DNA from: a virus
Strand: one strand, 5' to 3'
Virus record (IMG/VR): IMGVR_UViG_3300025669_001289
Location: 1 to 26,227 of that record
Length of the DNA: 26,227 bases
Part shown: piece by piece, positions 14,252-21,516 of the stretch
Position numbering within the stretch: position 1 is the stretch's first letter
Layout of the letters: every line of letters begins with the position of its first letter
Position numbers and translations under genes: made by a program
The notes under the pieces: model-generated
What the model was told of the DNA's origin: nothing
The model's input: the letters and a program-made list of their open reading frames with translations, nothing else
Databases searched by the model: none

Positions 14252-14593
14252 ATGGGTGATTCAAATTTAAGAAGTAACATGGTTGGAACAGGTGTTGAAA
14301 CAATTACAGAAATAGCTACTATTGAAGCTGCCACTTTAACAGGTTCAGGTACTGTATCTGGGGATAATGTAACAGCCGTTGATGTTGTATCTGGAGCAAC
14401 TGTACAAGCAACAAATTATTTAAGGGTTGGTACAGAGAAATATATTTTTATTAGTGATTATGTAACTGAAGCTAGTATTGTAGCTGCAGCTACTGCAATT
14501 AATGCAACTAACATAGGTAGTATAACACTTGGCGCTGGCTTACTGTGGGTACATGATAGTAATACTACAGCTTCAACAGTTACTTTAGTATAA
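14252..14593 (+). CDS. Ala/Thr-rich structural protein (113 aa)
   Basis: AAGGGAG lies before the ATG. The product has low charge and is rich in Ala, Thr, Val, Gly and Ser, with short beta-repeat-like phrases (ATLTGSGTVSGDNVTAVDVV) similar to the shafts of phage fibres or head-fibre proteins. The C-terminal third (YLRVGTEKYIFISDYV, then TNIGSITLGAGLLWV) looks globular. Position after the capsid region and composition suggest a virion surface protein, possibly a trimeric fibre or decoration. The exact family was not recognised. Confidence 0.6.
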   Translation: MGDSNLRSNMVGTGVETITEIATIEAATLTGSGTVSGDNVTAVDVVSGATVQATNYLRVGTEKYIFISDYVTEASIVAAATAINATNIGSITLGAGLLWVHDSNTTASTVTLV

Positions 14594-14701
14594 AAATTCA
14601 AAAAAACAAATAATCTCTCTCTACTTCTGTCTTTGATCTGGTGTTTCTGCTTCTGATTCTACTGCTAATTCTGATAAACAATAATATAAGGAGTGATACG
14701 A

Positions 14702-15082
14702 ATGATTCTTTCCAATTCTGGGAGAATTCTGTTTAGTGCCTACAATGTCACTGCAACTACAAATTACGTATATGATTCTGACGGAGCGACAGGCTCTGAT
14801 GCTGGTTGGACTTCTGCCAAGTCAGATAATAATGCTATAGGTATAGGTCTTACTGCTCTCGGTGCAACTTCACTTACTTATAGAATTGAGGGGCGTTTTG
14901 ATACCTATAATAGAGCCTGTGAAATTTACAATGCATCACTTACAGCAATAACTACAATTGATACAATAATAAATATAGCAGAGCACGTTAAAGAATTACG
15001 TGTTGGTGTTAAGGTTAATAATTCGGCTACACCTACAGATAACACGATTTATATTGGTCTGTGTAATAGTGAGGTGAAGTAA
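14702..15082 (+). CDS. hypothetical structural protein (126 aa)
   Basis: AAGGAG at 14688-14693 is spaced for the ATG at 14702, not for the upstream in-frame GTG at 14693 that overlaps it. The 126-residue product is beta-rich (NYVYDSDGATGSDAGWTSAK; LTYRIEGRFDTYNR), neutral and ends with a strand-rich tail (NTIYIGLCNSEVK). It resembles small virion proteins in composition only. It lies between two other structural-looking genes and 1 base before the next start, so the group 14252-15625 is probably one set of virion proteins. Confidence 0.6.
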   Translation: MILSNSGRILFSAYNVTATTNYVYDSDGATGSDAGWTSAKSDNNAIGIGLTALGATSLTYRIEGRFDTYNRACEIYNASLTAITTIDTIINIAEHVKELRVGVKVNNSATPTDNTIYIGLCNSEVK

Positions 15083-15083
15083 G

Positions 15084-15278
15084 ATGAAAAAAAGCTATAT
15101 CATAACATTGACTATATTAATATCTTTATTATTTATAGGTATAGTTGGTAGTACATCCTATTTAAATTCTACTAAAGTTCAACAGGCTTTAAGTAAGTTG
15201 TTTGGTCCAGTCTTTGTTGCTACTGGTGATTTGCATTTTACTGGTATACTGCCACAGCTACAACCAAGGGTATCGTAA
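15084..15278 (+). CDS. N-terminal part of a frameshifted membrane-anchored structural protein
   Basis: GAGGTGA at 15071-15077 precedes the ATG. The 64-residue ORF opens with a strong hydrophobic helix (SYIITLTILISLLFIGIVGS) that may be a signal or anchor, then a short polar region (GPVFVATGDLHFTG). It ends at a TAA at 15276-15278 after residues that look out of frame (ILPQLQPRVS). The -1 frame, open from 15230, continues with protein-like sequence (YTATATTKGIVIATLPAK) to 15625. One missing base near 15246 (GGT-ATACT where GGTTATACT would read GYT) or a -1 slip on TTTT at 15236-15239 would join them. Confidence 0.55.
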   Translation: MKKSYIITLTILISLLFIGIVGSTSYLNSTKVQQALSKLFGPVFVATGDLHFTGILPQLQPRVS

Positions 15279-15625
15279 TTGCAACACTCCCAGCTAAGAC
15301 TAAGATTATCAGTGTATATGCAGATACCACGGTAGCTTATACTGGTGGGGCAGTATCAGCAGCCACGCTTAAATTGGGTGTCACAGCGGAAGATGCAGCG
15401 GAAATTCTGGATGCTCACGATGTTTTATCTGGTGCGGTTACACATGGTTTGGCTGATGCGGATTTGGGCGGCTCAATAGATAGGGCCGGAGCTATTCAGG
15501 GCGGGTATATGCCAAGCTGGACAGGCACAACGGCTATATACGCAACAATAAATACGACAACTGCGGATACGGACAAATTGACAGCAGGATCAACGACTTT
15601 TTATATTCAGACTGAACGGTATTAA
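15230..15625 (+). pseudogene. C-terminal part of the frameshifted structural protein
   Basis: This frame is open from 15230 to TAA at 15623-15625. It has no start with a ribosome site; a TTG at 15374 lies in the middle of the reading and lacks an SD, so it depends on the 15084 gene. The sequence is beta-rich with Ala, Thr and Gly (KIISVYADTTVAYTGGAVSA; GVTAEDAAEILDAHDVLSG; STTFYIQTERY), resembling small virion proteins. Together with the 15084 part it would make a protein of about 180 residues. Whether this is a true mutation, a programmed frameshift or a sequencing error cannot be told here. Confidence 0.55.
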
Positions 15626-15665
15626 CTTACAACGATAGAGATTGTAATATAGGAGTTGATTAAAT

Positions 15666-15971
15666 TTGAAAAAAATGTTTGAATTAAAACCAATAAGTAT
15701 AAATAATGCTATAGTTTTTGTCATTACGTTGTCAACTCTATTGTGGGGCATAGCTGTAGTAAGGGCTAACGTAAACCTTAATACTGATTTTAGAATACAA
15801 AATAAAAACATACCGGCTTGTATTGAACGGGTTGAACGTTGGATTGAGACTAATAGAGGAATGCCTAATGATGTATTAACTATAAAATTAAAGTTGGAAT
15901 ATCTATCAGAAGATATACAAGATTTGATAGATCAGTTAAAAACAACTGATAAAAATAAAGTTAAACAATGA
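15666..15971 (+). CDS. small membrane protein of the lysis cassette
   Basis: AGGAG at 15651-15655 is ten bases before the TTG at 15666; the ATG at 15675 is farther away, so TTG is preferred. The 101-residue protein has one membrane helix (NAIVFVITLSTLLWGIAVV) near the N-terminus and a long amphipathic helix toward the C-terminus (LKLEYLSEDIQDLIDQLKT), the shape of small inner-membrane proteins next to endolysins (i-spanin or holin-accessory type). It overlaps the M15 peptidase gene by four bases, supporting a joint role in lysis. Family not recognised. Confidence 0.6.
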   Translation: MKKMFELKPISINNAIVFVITLSTLLWGIAVVRANVNLNTDFRIQNKNIPACIERVERWIETNRGMPNDVLTIKLKLEYLSEDIQDLIDQLKTTDKNKVKQ

Positions 15972-16315
15972 AATATTTTAAACTAAAAGATTTTAATTGT
16001 CCCTGTTGTGGTAAAAATAATATGAATAAGGATGTGTTATCACGTTTAGATATTGCTAGATATATAGCTGGAGTTAAATTTATTATATCTTCAGGTTATA
16101 GGTGTGTAAAACATAATAAAGAAGTTGGTGGGAGTAAAGACTCATCACATTTAATTGGTGTCGCTGTTGATATCAAATGTAAAAAAAGTTATAATAGATT
16201 TAGAATTATTTATGGGTTAATACTGGCTGGGTTTACAAGAATAGGTATAGGTAAAAACTTTATTCATGCTGATTATAATGAAAATAAAGTTCAAGAAGTG
16301 ACATGGTTATATTAA
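15968..16315 (+). CDS. M15 (M15_3) zinc peptidase, probable endolysin
   Basis: A 115-residue protein with all features of the Peptidase_M15_3 family: a CxCC-GKNNM opening (FNCPCCGKNNM), the phrase IISSGYRCVKHNKEVGG (R45 and H49), zinc ligands H61 (SSHLIG) and D68 (VDIK), and H100 in FIHAD. The family cleaves D-Ala-containing or other peptide crosslinks in peptidoglycan. No wall-binding domain or signal peptide is present, so release would need the holin. It is coupled to the membrane protein by an ATGA overlap and is followed at 16332 by a holin-like gene, making a compact lysis cassette. Confidence 0.88.
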   Translation: MKYFKLKDFNCPCCGKNNMNKDVLSRLDIARYIAGVKFIISSGYRCVKHNKEVGGSKDSSHLIGVAVDIKCKKSYNRFRIIYGLILAGFTRIGIGKNFIHADYNENKVQEVTWLY

Positions 16316-16331
16316 AAAATAGGAGGTATTT

Positions 16332-16568
16332 ATGGTTGGCTTAGATCACATTATTATTACCTTTATAGGGCAGTATCTGCCATATATACAAGGTAGCATA
16401 ATATCTATTGGTGTAGTTTTTGCTATATTAAAAAAACTATCAAAATTAACTAAAACTAAGTGGGATGATGTTATTATAGCTAAAGCTGAAGCTGTAAAAG
16501 ATGATATATTATCTGGAAAGTCTGTAGAAGATATAATTGAAGAAGTTAAAGTAGAAGAAACTAAATAA
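16332..16568 (+). CDS. holin-like small membrane protein (78 aa)
   Basis: AGGAGG lies about eight bases upstream of the ATG. A single hydrophobic segment (about residues 7-33, YLPYIQGSIISIGVVFAILK) is followed by a basic turn (KKLSKLTKTKWDD) and an amphipathic helix (VIIAKAEAVKDDILSG), ending in an acidic tail. This layout is common in small phage holin families encoded beside endolysins. One membrane helix plus an amphipathic helix would suit a pinholin or class III holin. Identification is from topology and neighbourhood. Confidence 0.65.
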   Translation: MVGLDHIIITFIGQYLPYIQGSIISIGVVFAILKKLSKLTKTKWDDVIIAKAEAVKDDILSGKSVEDIIEEVKVEETK

Positions 16569-16593
16569 TAAAATTATTTAAAGGATAATTAAT

Positions 16594-18084
16594 ATGGATG
16601 AGAAATTCTATTTGGACGAAGAATGTGTAGTTAGTGCAAGTTTCGGAGAAATTGGTTGGTTTTTGCAGCACTATCAAAGTCGTATGAGATTTTTTGCAAA
16701 AGAAGTTTTTAAAGATAGAAAGATGATTATATTTACTGATATACAGAATTCAGTATTTCTTGATGATTTTGTATACGCTACTATAACATTACCAAAATGG
16801 TTCTATGATTTAAATCTCGATAGAGATTGTTATGAAGCAGTTGAAGTAGGATCTCATGGGGGTTCTTTAACACCACCAAAAGTGTATGCCGGGTTAATAG
16901 AATATATGAAACAATTCTATAATTCTGAAAAGGCTATAGAAATATTTCCACCTAGAGGTTATAATAAAGCTTGGGAGCATCAACCACAAATATTCTGTCA
17001 ATTTGAAACTGATAAACTTGAATTAAATAGACCTGTCATAGTTGTATTTCCTAGAGCAAAAGATAGAACTATTAATAGAAATGTACCAGAGTTTGTATGG
17101 TATGAGTTAGTTGAAAAATTAAAACAAAAAGTTGATGTAGTATTGGCCGGTATTCCAAATGGGGCTTGTTTGCAGGATTATGAAAGTGAAGGAGTTATAA
17201 ATTTAATAAAATATGATAAGCCAGATAAGACTAATAGAGTTATAACTTATTTAAACAATTGCTTATGTTCAATCTCAAGTCAGAGTGGTGGAACACATAT
17301 AAGTTTATTGTCAGGTGCAAATTCTTATATAATAGGGCATGAAAAAGAAAGACACACAGTAACTGAAAACAGATTAAATGTACCAACAAGTTTTAGGTTT
17401 GTATCAGACTATCGGGCCATAGATTCAGATACTATACTTTTAGATGTAGAAGAATTTTTAAATAGGTTAGAGGGTGCTGGTTATTTTCAAGTAGAGGTTG
17501 TAGATAGAAATAGACCGTCTTTAGGCGCATTAAGAGATAAAAAAGATTTGATTGGTGCTGAAATTGGTGTTTTTGAAGGACTTAATGCTTTAAGGATGCT
17601 GGAATCTTTAGATATTAAAAAGTTGTATTTAATTGATCCTTATAGTGACGCAGATTCTTTTGTAATAGAGAGAGATGTAGACAATGTAGAGAAATCTTGT
17701 AAGGATAGATTAAAAGACTTTGATAGTAAGATTGTTTGGATTAGAAAGAAAGCCGAAGATGCAATAGAGGATATAGTAGATGAGTTAGATTTTATAAATG
17801 TTGATGGTGATCATAGGTATGAAACAGTTAAGAAAGAAACAGCATTATATTATCCAAAATTAAAAGATAATGGATTAATGTCATTCCATGATTTTGATGC
17901 CCCTGATGAGAAAAATGGGGTTGTACAAGCAGTAACAGAATATTTTCAGAAATTAAATATTCCAATCTATAGTCAGATTTGTCCAGATGATCCAAGGACA
18001 AGAGAAGGTTGGATTTTTAAAATATCAAATAAAACTTATGATGGTATAATTAATAATTCTATAAATACTCTAAAGACTTTATAA
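16594..18084 (+). CDS. GT9-like glycosyltransferase fused to a SAM methyltransferase
   Basis: Two domains in 496 residues. The first ~300 have a GT-B/GT9-like look: PVIVVFPRAKDRTINRNV as the start of the donor-binding half, VDVVLAGIPN, and ISSQSGGTHISLLSGAN, which corresponds to the donor-site loop DSGxxHLAxxxG of heptosyltransferases. The last ~180 residues are a class I methyltransferase of the Methyltransf_24 type. Motif I is GAEIGVFEGLNA, followed by LYLIDPY and FINVDGDHRYETV. Methylation of a transferred sugar is a plausible combined role. It opens the glycan operon, and its TAA overlaps the ATG of hddC. A heptose acceptor or donor is only an inference from the neighbouring genes. Confidence 0.75.
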   Translation: MDEKFYLDEECVVSASFGEIGWFLQHYQSRMRFFAKEVFKDRKMIIFTDIQNSVFLDDFVYATITLPKWFYDLNLDRDCYEAVEVGSHGGSLTPPKVYAGLIEYMKQFYNSEKAIEIFPPRGYNKAWEHQPQIFCQFETDKLELNRPVIVVFPRAKDRTINRNVPEFVWYELVEKLKQKVDVVLAGIPNGACLQDYESEGVINLIKYDKPDKTNRVITYLNNCLCSISSQSGGTHISLLSGANSYIIGHEKERHTVTENRLNVPTSFRFVSDYRAIDSDTILLDVEEFLNRLEGAGYFQVEVVDRNRPSLGALRDKKDLIGAEIGVFEGLNALRMLESLDIKKLYLIDPYSDADSFVIERDVDNVEKSCKDRLKDFDSKIVWIRKKAEDAIEDIVDELDFINVDGDHRYETVKKETALYYPKLKDNGLMSFHDFDAPDEKNGVVQAVTEYFQKLNIPIYSQICPDDPRTREGWIFKISNKTYDGIINNSINTLKTL

Positions 18085-18785
18085 TGCAAGTAGTTATATT
18101 AGCTGGTGGTTTAAGTACACGATTAGGAAATATAACAAAAACTATTCCTAAATCTATGGTATTATTTAATAATAAGCCTTTTATAGAATATCAAATAGAA
18201 GAATTAATTTTAAATGGTGTAACTGATATAATTATATGTGTTGGATTTCTCAGTAAAAAAATAATTAATTATTTTGAAAATTCTAAATATAAAAAATTCA
18301 TAAAATTTAGTTATGATGGGAAACAGCAGCTAGGAACTTTTGGGGCAATTACAAATGCTAAATCTATACTTAATGATTTCTTTTTTGTAATGTATGGAGA
18401 TTCTTTTTTAAGAATTAACTATAAAAAAATGTATTTACAATTTATACATTCTCCTACAACATTAATGTTATCTGTATATAGAAATAATAATAAGATAGAT
18501 AAAAGTAATATTGATTATAAAGATGGTAGAATTTTTGATTATAACAAAAATAATAATAATTTTCAATATATAGATTACGGTGCTTTCTTAATAGATAAAT
18601 CTTTAATAGATAAATATTGTTTATTTAGAAATCATGAAGATGTTTTTAGAGAAAATGTATATAATAAAGATATATTAGGGTACGAAGTATTTGATAGATT
18701 TTATCAAATTGGATCTATTGACGGTATCAATGAATTTAAAAAATATATAGGTAAACACTATGATAGTAACACAAACACCCTTTAG
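18084..18785 (+). CDS. hddC: sugar-1-phosphate nucleotidyltransferase, probable heptose-1-P guanylyltransferase
   Basis: The 233-residue protein has the nucleotidyltransferase signature LAGGLSTRL (6-14), PKSM (22-25), the LGTFGAI strand-loop (83-89) and the metal-binding YGDSF (104-108). Sequence alone fits several sugar nucleotidyltransferases (mannose-1-P, glucose-1-P and heptose-1-P types). Directly downstream genes encode heptose 7-phosphate kinase, heptose bisphosphatase and sedoheptulose 7-phosphate isomerase. In Aneurinibacillus, Campylobacter and Yersinia the HddC/HddA/GmhB/GmhA set makes GDP-D-glycero-alpha-D-manno-heptose, so HddC is the natural call. GGLSTRL departs slightly from the usual GGxGTRL. 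It overlaps the upstream stop (TAATG) and the next gene by 26 bases. Confidence 0.78.
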   Translation: MQVVILAGGLSTRLGNITKTIPKSMVLFNNKPFIEYQIEELILNGVTDIIICVGFLSKKIINYFENSKYKKFIKFSYDGKQQLGTFGAITNAKSILNDFFFVMYGDSFLRINYKKMYLQFIHSPTTLMLSVYRNNNKIDKSNIDYKDGRIFDYNKNNNNFQYIDYGAFLIDKSLIDKYCLFRNHEDVFRENVYNKDILGYEVFDRFYQIGSIDGINEFKKYIGKHYDSNTNTL

Positions 18786-19737
18786 AATTACTCTTGGGGG
18801 AGGTGGAACTGATTTAAGACCTTATTATTCTAAACATGGTGGTATTATTGTATCAGTAGCTATTAATAAATTTATGTATATTTTTCTTAATACACCTTTT
18901 GATAAAAAAATAAGAATAAAGTATTCAAAATCAGAAGTAGTAGATAAAGTTGAAGAGTTAGAACACAAATATGCCGGTGCACTATTAAACTATGTTGGTA
19001 TAAAAGAGTCTATTGATGTTGTTTCTCTTGCAGATATTCCGGCAGGTACTGGATTAGGTTCTTCTAGTTGTTATGCAGTCGGTATGCTAAATGGTTTATA
19101 TACTTTAAAGAATAATGTTATCAATTTAAAAGAGTTAGCAGAGAAAGTCTGTAATTTAGAAATGAATATAATGAATTTGCCTGTTGGTAAACAAGATCAG
19201 TATATGGCAACTTTTGGGGGATTAACACATTTAGATATAAATAATAATGGTGAGGTTATAATAAATAAACTTAATATTTCAGAAGATAATAAGAAAACTT
19301 TAAACAGGAATTTAATATTATTATATACTAATACTGTTAGGGATTCTAATATTATTCTAAAAGAACAATCTGAAAATATAGAGAGTAATAATAAAATAGT
19401 TAATATGCATTGTATAAAAGATATTGGGTATAAGATTTTGGATGCAATAAATACTAGTAATTTTGATGATATAGGTATACTTTTTGATGAACACTGGAAT
19501 TTTAAAAAGAAAATGTCTACTAAAATGACTAATCCCTTATTTGATAAACTGTATAATATAGCTACTAAGAATGGGGCATTGGGTGGTAAAATATCTGGTG
19601 CTGGTGGTGGTGGCTTCTTTCTTTTTTATGTACCAACAAAACATGAAGAGTTTATAAATCATATGACTAATTTAGGATTAAGGCATATAGATTATAAATT
19701 TGAATCATTTGGTACAAAGGTGATAACTAATGCATAA
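18760..19737 (+). CDS. hddA: D-glycero-alpha-D-manno-heptose 7-phosphate kinase
   Basis: GHMP-family kinase of 325 residues. It has the N-terminal RITLGGGGTDL typical of HddA-like kinases (GGGGTDL at 13-19), the ATP loop PAGTGLGSSS (94-103), GKQDQY (143-148) and the C-terminal GHMP motif GGKISGAGGGGFF near residue 275. HddA phosphorylates D-glycero-D-manno-heptose 7-phosphate at C1 to the 1,7-bisphosphate. Fucokinase-like relatives share the fold, but the run of heptose genes fixes the assignment. Overlaps of 26 bases upstream and 8 bases downstream indicate tight translational coupling. Confidence 0.85.
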   Translation: MIVTQTPFRITLGGGGTDLRPYYSKHGGIIVSVAINKFMYIFLNTPFDKKIRIKYSKSEVVDKVEELEHKYAGALLNYVGIKESIDVVSLADIPAGTGLGSSSCYAVGMLNGLYTLKNNVINLKELAEKVCNLEMNIMNLPVGKQDQYMATFGGLTHLDINNNGEVIINKLNISEDNKKTLNRNLILLYTNTVRDSNIILKEQSENIESNNKIVNMHCIKDIGYKILDAINTSNFDDIGILFDEHWNFKKKMSTKMTNPLFDKLYNIATKNGALGGKISGAGGGGFFLFYVPTKHEEFINHMTNLGLRHIDYKFESFGTKVITNA

Positions 19738-20227
19738 AGTTATATTTTTTGATAGAGATGGAATTATAAATAAGTTTCGTACAGATACTCCTGTAATTAA
19801 TGATAAGTTTGATTTTATGGATGGTATCAAATCTTTATTTCAAATTTCTAAAACTCTTAATTATTTAAGAATCGTAATTACTAATCAACCAGACATCTCT
19901 CGTCATTTAATATCTCAAAAGGAACTATATAGAGTAAACTATAATTTTTTAAAATATATTGATGATATCTACATTTGCCCACATTCTGATAAAGAAAATT
20001 GTTATTGTAGAAAACCTAAACCCGGCTTATTAGAAATAGCAGCTATAAAGTGGAATATAGATAAAGATAAATCTTATTTTATTGGTGATTCTTGGAAAGA
20101 TATAAAAGCTGGTGAATTATTTGGATGTAAAACTATTTTACTTAATACAGATTATAATAGAAATGAGGAAACAACTCCTGATTATAACATTAACTCATTA
20201 TTTGAAATGAAGGATATTATAGGTTAA
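19730..20227 (+). CDS. gmhB: D-glycero-D-manno-heptose 1,7-bisphosphate 7-phosphatase
   Basis: HAD phosphatase of 165 residues, close to GmhB/histidinol-phosphatase size. Motif I is FFDRDGIIN with nucleophile D8 and acid/base D10. Motif II is ITNQ (50-53), and motif III/IV are K95 (CRKPKPG) and GDSWKD (119-124). The GmhB zinc loop is complete: C83, H85, C91 and C93. It removes the 7-phosphate of the heptose bisphosphate made by HddA, giving the 1-phosphate for HddC. The start overlaps hddA by 8 bases and the gmhA start follows by 3. Confidence 0.9.
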   Translation: MHKVIFFDRDGIINKFRTDTPVINDKFDFMDGIKSLFQISKTLNYLRIVITNQPDISRHLISQKELYRVNYNFLKYIDDIYICPHSDKENCYCRKPKPGLLEIAAIKWNIDKDKSYFIGDSWKDIKAGELFGCKTILLNTDYNRNEETTPDYNINSLFEMKDIIG

Positions 20228-20230
20228 ATT

Positions 20231-20812
20231 ATGTCTTATATGAATGAATATTTTAAAGAAGTAGTAAAAGCATGTAATAATTTAATTGAATCTGAATTAG
20301 ATAATATGATAGATATTATCTATACTATCAAAAAAAATAAAGGTAGATTATTTTTTATTGGTGTTGGTGGTGGAGCTGGAAATTCTTCTCATGCAGTTTG
20401 TGATTTTAGAAAGTTAGTTGGTATAGAATCTTACTCAGTAACTGAGAATATTCCAGAATTAACTGCACGTATAAATGATGAAGGCTGGAATACAGCATTT
20501 TCAGAATCTTTAAAGAGTAGCAATTTGTGTGATAAAGATGGTATATTTGTTTTCTCTGTTGGTGGTGGCTCTATAGAACAAAATGTTAGTGTAAATATTA
20601 TTGAGGCTGCAAAATACGCTAAAAGCGTTAATGCTAAGATACTTGGTATCGTTGGTAGAAGTAAAGGATACATAGCACAAAATTCTGATTCCTGTATAAT
20701 AATAAATTGTGATAATAAATTTATTACACCTATGACAGAATCGTTTCAAACTTTAATATGGCATATGCTTGTTACAAGTCCGAAATTACAATCCTTCAGT
20801 ACAAAATGGTAA
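20231..20812 (+). CDS. gmhA: sedoheptulose 7-phosphate isomerase-like SIS protein
   Basis: SIS-domain protein of 193 residues. It has the sugar-phosphate loop GVGGGAGNSSHA (44-55), the second serine-rich loop SVGGGSIEQN (109-118) and TESFQTLIWH (169-178), with a glutamate and histidine where GmhA places catalytic residues. GmhA converts sedoheptulose 7-phosphate to D-glycero-D-manno-heptose 7-phosphate. The FRKLVGIESY and ELTARINDEGW segments occur in SIS isomerases of surface-glycan clusters and differ from E. coli GmhA, so the exact substrate is set by context. The downstream transaldolase supplies the expected substrate. Confidence 0.8.
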   Translation: MSYMNEYFKEVVKACNNLIESELDNMIDIIYTIKKNKGRLFFIGVGGGAGNSSHAVCDFRKLVGIESYSVTENIPELTARINDEGWNTAFSESLKSSNLCDKDGIFVFSVGGGSIEQNVSVNIIEAAKYAKSVNAKILGIVGRSKGYIAQNSDSCIIINCDNKFITPMTESFQTLIWHMLVTSPKLQSFSTKW

Positions 20813-20823
20813 AGGATAATACT

Positions 20824-21516
20824 ATGACTATTTTTATAGATTCCAGCAATTTAGGAGAAATTAAGAAATATCACAAACTTGGTATTATAAGAGGAGTTAC
20901 AACAAATCCAACAATTCTATTAAAAGAAGGTATAGAAAAACATAAAATTAAAGATCATATCAAGTCTATAGCAGATACAGTTAATCCATATCCTGTTTCT
21001 GCAGAAGTTACTTCAAATGTTTTTGACGATATGATAAAAGAAGCGATAGCAATTTCTAAAATTGCTTCAAATATAAATATTAAAATTCCAATACATGGCC
21101 CAAATGGTGAATTAGAGAATTTAGAAGTAGTAAAGTTATTAACTAAAGAAGGTATATCTATTAATGTAACTGCTATGATGAGTGCACAACAGTGTCTGTT
21201 AGCAGCTCTTAGTGGAGCAGATTATGTATCATTATTTGGCGGCAGAGTAAATAATATGGGATATAATTGTATAGATGAAATTAAAAAAATTAGAGTATTG
21301 CTTGACTCAATACCAGAATTAAATAATACAAAAATAATTATGGGTTCATCAAGAGAAGTTTTAAATATTATCGAGTGGTTGGTGGTTGGTGCAGATATTA
21401 TAACTGTATCACCATCTTTAATTGAAGGTATGCTAGTTCATCCATATAGTAAAGAAACTGTACAAATGTTTATGGAAGATGCTAAAACAATGGGGGGTGC
21501 ATGGATAAATATATAG
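20824..21516 (+). CDS. tal: transaldolase (TalC/FSA-type)
   Basis: The open frame extends back to 20758 inside gmhA, but ATG 20824 follows AAAGGA (20812-20817), which overlaps the gmhA stop, and gives a clean N-terminus (MTIFIDSSNL). The 230-residue product is a small-subunit transaldolase: D6, TTNPT (26-30), Schiff-base lysine K87 in INIKIP, and ADYVSLFGGRVNNMG. It moves a dihydroxyacetone unit between sugar phosphates and can form sedoheptulose 7-phosphate. Cyanophages carry TalC for host carbon flow; here the location among gmhA, gmhB, hddA and hddC suggests precursor supply for heptose instead. The stop overlaps the next gene by 16 bases. Confidence 0.88.
   Translation: MTIFIDSSNLGEIKKYHKLGIIRGVTTNPTILLKEGIEKHKIKDHIKSIADTVNPYPVSAEVTSNVFDDMIKEAIAISKIASNINIKIPIHGPNGELENLEVVKLLTKEGISINVTAMMSAQQCLLAALSGADYVSLFGGRVNNMGYNCIDEIKKIRVLLDSIPELNNTKIIMGSSREVLNIIEWLVVGADIITVSPSLIEGMLVHPYSKETVQMFMEDAKTMGGAWINI

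Noticed and set aside
14594-14687. T/C-rich stretch with an open minus-strand reading
   Set aside because: Low-complexity pyrimidine tract; the minus reading is short and has no start or family resemblance.
20431-20749. Minus-strand ORFs inside gmhA
   Set aside because: They overlap a gene with complete SIS motifs; no start signals or recognisable products.
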